Positions 20,920 to 23,391 of a stretch of 23,391 nucleotides of DNA are shown here, one piece after another (within the stretch, counting starts at the first letter, position 1; the number at the start of each line of letters is the position of its first letter). A program made the translations under genes and the position numbers. Under the pieces are notes generated by a model. The model saw only the letters and a list, made by a program, of their open reading frames with translations. It ran no database searches and had not been told where the DNA came from. The stretch is from positions 1 to 23,391 of IMG/VR virus record IMGVR_UViG_3300027852_000170, one strand, 5' to 3'. The stretch comes from a virus.

Positions 20920-22041
20920 ATGCCAATACCAACAATGACCAATGCGCAAAACGCAAAGAATGATGAATTTTACACTCAATATCACGACATTGAAAAAGAA
21001 GTTTCGGCATATTTAGAATTTAATCCTGAAATATTTAAAGATAAAACTGTACTTCTACCTTGTGACGACCCAGAATGGAGCAATTTCACAAAGTATTTTG
21101 CACAAAATTTTGAAAGATTTGGATTAAAAAAAATAGTAAGTACAAGTTATGCGCCTGCGAGTAAATTATACAAACTAAAAAATCAACCAACACTTTTTGA
21201 AACCAAACACCCAAACTTTGACAAAGATAAAACTATTCAAAACGGTAAAATTTTCACTTTAACTCGTGATATTTCTGGAGATGGAAAAATAGATATTGAT
21301 GATTTAGAATGGGAATATTTAAATGGAGATGGAGATTTCAACAGCAAAGAAATCCAAGCATTACGAGACGAAGCTGACATTATTGTAACGAATCCGCCTT
21401 TTTCCCTATTTAGAGATTTTTTAGCTTGGGTTACTAACGCTAATAAGCTTTTTTTAATTATCGGAAATTTAAATGCAATCGCTTATAAAGAACTTTTTCC
21501 TTTAATTCAAAGCGACCAACTATGGTTAGGCGCAACAAATTTCAATAAAGGTATGTACTTTCAAGTGCCAGAAGACTTTGTTTATTCTGACTCTTACAAA
21601 TTTGAAAGAGAACAAAATGGAGTAAAAGTTAATCGTGTTCCTGGTGTTTGTTGGTTTACTAATATTGACCACGGAAGAAGACATCAGCCATTACCACTTA
21701 TGACAATGTCGGATAATATAAAATTTAGTCGACACAAAGATATTAAAGGAAAAGAGTACGAAAAATATGAAAATTATGACGCTATAGAGATACCTTGGGT
21801 TGATTCTATTCCAAGCGATTATGATGGAATTATGGGTGTTCCAATTACGTTTATTGACAAATATTCACCTGAACAATTTGAAATAATTTGGCAAGCGACT
21901 GGAAACACAAGAGCTTCTGCACCAAAGGAAATATTAGAAAGACTTAAATACATACCTCTTAAAGAAGACAGAGGTGGTGGAGCTGTCGTTAATGGAAAAA
22001 GAAAATTCGGCAGAATCTTAATAAAACATAGAAAGAAATAA
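20920..22041 (+). CDS. Adenine-specific DNA methyltransferase, EcoRI methylase family
   Basis: 373 aa; ATG 20920, or ATG 20935 (MTNAQNAKNDEFYTQ), which fits the family's usual start better. Family marks: KNDEFYTQY near the N-terminus, the LLPCDDPEWSNF segment (45-56), and the catalytic NPPF tetrapeptide (158-161) in IIVTNPPFSLFRDFL. WQATGN (about 330-335) and the GRILIKHR end are also typical. It should transfer a methyl group to adenine N6 in a specific site, protecting the DNA from a partner nuclease. Residues about 118-142 contain DGKIDIDDLEWEYLNGDGDF, longer than the simple GDGDF turn I associate with this family. It abuts the next gene with no gap. Confidence 0.88.
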   Translation: MPIPTMTNAQNAKNDEFYTQYHDIEKEVSAYLEFNPEIFKDKTVLLPCDDPEWSNFTKYFAQNFERFGLKKIVSTSYAPASKLYKLKNQPTLFETKHPNFDKDKTIQNGKIFTLTRDISGDGKIDIDDLEWEYLNGDGDFNSKEIQALRDEADIIVTNPPFSLFRDFLAWVTNANKLFLIIGNLNAIAYKELFPLIQSDQLWLGATNFNKGMYFQVPEDFVYSDSYKFEREQNGVKVNRVPGVCWFTNIDHGRRHQPLPLMTMSDNIKFSRHKDIKGKEYEKYENYDAIEIPWVDSIPSDYDGIMGVPITFIDKYSPEQFEIIWQATGNTRASAPKEILERLKYIPLKEDRGGGAVVNGKRKFGRILIKHRKK

Positions 22042-23205
22042 ATGGAAAATATATTAAGAACAGATATAACAGTAAAGGATATTTGCGAGGGTTTTGTTTA
22101 TAATGAACTTGAGGGAAAAGGTTTATTTGGTTTATCAGGCAAATTAACTATTCAGCCAGAATATCAACGTAATTATATTTATGCAGATGGAAAAAAAGAT
22201 GTTGCAGTAATTGAATCTATATTAAAAAAATATCCTCTTGGACTTATTTATTTCAATAAAGTGAGTGATGAAAAGTTTGAAGTTTTAGATGGTCAGCAAC
22301 GAATTACGAGTATTGGTCGCTATGTATCAAATAAATTCGCCATTAAAGATGATAATGGAATGGAGCAATATTTTAGTGGAATCGCTAAAAGTAAACAGGA
22401 TTTGATTTTACAAACGCCTTTACTGATTTATGAATGTGAGGGAACTGAACCTGAAATTAAGAATTGGTTTCGCACCATTAATATTGTTGGTGTTCCGCTA
22501 AATAATCAAGAAATTAATAATGCTGTCTTTTCTGGACCTTTTGTGACTTTAGCAAAAGAAGAGTTTAGTAATAGTCAAAATTCAAACGTTCACAAATGGA
22601 GTGCTTACATATCAGGTAGCGCTAACCGTCAAGATTTTTTAGAGCGTGCTTTAGATTGGGTTAGTAAAGGCGAGATTATTCCATATATGAGCTTACATCG
22701 CTATGACGACAATATTAATGAACTAAAAACTTACTTCACAAGTGTAATTGATTGGGTTTCTGGAGTATTTAAAGATGTTGAGTCAGAAATGAAAGGACTG
22801 AAATGGGGAGAATTTTATGAGACTTACAGAAAGCAACCTTATAATCCTCAAAAAGTTTCAGAGCAAGTAAAACAACTTTACGCTGACCCTTATGTTAAAA
22901 ATAGAAAAGGAGTTTTTGAATATGTTTTAGGAGGTTTAACAGACACCAAATTACTTGATGTTAGAGTATTTGACGAAGCAACAAAAAAAGCAATTTATTC
23001 AAAACAAACACAAGAATCAGAGAAAAAAGAAGTTTCCAATTGTCCACTTTGTGCTATTGGAAATAATTCTAATAAAACGAGAATTTATAAGTTAAAAGAA
23101 ATGGATGCTGACCACGTAACAGCTTGGAGTAAAGGAGGAAAAACAGATATAAAAAATTGCGAAATGTTATGTAAAACTCATAACCGAGCAAAAGGAAATA
23201 AATAA
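22042..23205 (+). CDS. DUF262-HNH nuclease, probable restriction partner of the methyltransferase
   Basis: 387 aa, starting at the base after the methyltransferase stop. The N-terminal DUF262 (GmrS/ParB-like) domain has [11 protein letters not shown] (37-47) and [14 protein letters not shown] (81-94), with the DGQQR motif of that NTPase-related fold. The middle is helical. The C-terminus is an HNH nuclease with structural zinc cysteines CPLC (334-337), D357-H358, N372-C373, and [11 protein letters not shown] (C377, His380). DUF262-HNH proteins cut DNA, in some systems depending on modification. Next to a dedicated methyltransferase it most likely acts as the restriction enzyme, though modification-dependent defence is the alternative. 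Confidence 0.85.
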   Translation: MENILRTDITVKDICEGFVYNELEGKGLFGLSGKLTIQPEYQRNYIYADGKKDVAVIESILKKYPLGLIYFNKVSDEKFEVLDGQQRITSIGRYVSNKFAIKDDNGMEQYFSGIAKSKQDLILQTPLLIYECEGTEPEIKNWFRTINIVGVPLNNQEINNAVFSGPFVTLAKEEFSNSQNSNVHKWSAYISGSANRQDFLERALDWVSKGEIIPYMSLHRYDDNINELKTYFTSVIDWVSGVFKDVESEMKGLKWGEFYETYRKQPYNPQKVSEQVKQLYADPYVKNRKGVFEYVLGGLTDTKLLDVRVFDEATKKAIYSKQTQESEKKEVSNCPLCAIGNNSNKTRIYKLKEMDADHVTAWSKGGKTDIKNCEMLCKTHNRAKGNK

Positions 23206-23223
23206 TAATTCGTACTGAATAAT

Positions 23224-23315
23224 GCCAACGCTTAAAGCCATACACATTTGCAATTCGCTTCAGCCAACACACAAGCCCAAAATTGCAAAAGAGTATGTCT
23301 TGCCAACGCTCAATT
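23224..23315 (+). repeat. Right GCCAACGC-containing direct repeat (about 90 bp)
   Basis: GCCAACGCTTAAA at 23224, GCCAACAC at 23263 and TTGCCAACGCTCAA ending near 23313, with AAAAGAG 15 bp before the last. The order and orientation of words match the repeat at 20787-20876, while the filling sequence differs. Confidence 0.6.
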
Positions 23316-23360
23316 CGAACTAAATAACAAACATTAAAAACCAAGAAGAACGTGAAGCAC

Positions 23361-23380
23361 TACTTACAACAACGTGTATA
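23361..23380. repeat. Right inverted end of the restriction-modification cassette
   Basis: TACTTACAACAACGTGTATA: the first ten bases and the last five match the reverse complement of 20725-20745. From memory, ACAAC-CGTGTATAA words recur between genes in flavobacterial genomes; this was not searched. Confidence 0.5.
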
Positions 23381-23391
23381 AAACATAGCTA

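Noticed and set aside
23069-23344. Minus-strand open frame over the HNH end of the nuclease gene
   Set aside because: It is a shadow of the HNH-coding sequence and runs into the flanking repeat.

Overview
The window is AT-rich DNA from a member of the Bacteroidota, most likely a flavobacterium. The signs are the base and codon use, the near absence of Shine-Dalgarno sites, a TTTG-N18-TAnnTTTG promoter, and gene families I recognise from that phylum. Most of it (about 1 to 20,000) is a large part of a Mu-like transposable prophage. From about 20,900 onward there is a two-gene restriction-modification-like operon bracketed by its own repeats.

Layout. 1-1087 (-): a prohead protease/scaffold gene running off the left edge. 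1245-7380 (+): the packaging and head-completion operon, with small terminase-like protein, large terminase, gp36-like DUF1320 protein, a portal-MuF-nuclease fusion, a structured RNA element, a gpG-like virion morphogenesis protein and a neck/tail-like protein. 17,924 down to 7383 (-): a long tightly packed early operon with MuA-like transposase, MuB-like ATPase, an HNH-derived HTH protein, a RecA-like ATPase, a DUF3164 protein, a GemA-like protein and many small proteins. This operon ends in a diversity-generating retroelement (DGR) and four small genes. 18,025-19,926: a zinc-ribbon gene, the lysis-lysogeny switch (Cro-like on -, CI-like on +), and a small membrane protein and lipoprotein beside the repressor. 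19,927-20,919: gene-free and rich in repeats, probably holding the transposase-binding end of the prophage.

The main finding is the DGR at 7971-10,273. A reverse transcriptase of DGR type (IGNYLSQ and YADD motifs) lies next to a 72-bp template repeat. Two upstream genes each carry a 72-bp variable repeat matching that template. By hand alignment the variable repeats differ from the template at 13 and 9 positions, and every difference falls on a template adenine (18 adenines; no change at the other 54 positions). The targets are two small related proteins with the variable segment inside the chain, encoded in the early operon rather than as a tail fibre. No Avd gene is recognisable; a 98-aa protein translationally coupled to the RT gene is the best candidate accessory factor.

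Other points of interest: the portal-MuF gene ends in a C-terminal domain resembling BECR-type nuclease toxins; a 17-bp perfect stem with a possible pseudoknot follows that gene; a 233-nt non-coding stretch interrupts the early operon; and the restriction-modification operon is flanked by about 90-bp direct repeats and short inverted ends. All family assignments are from reading the sequence; no database search was run.
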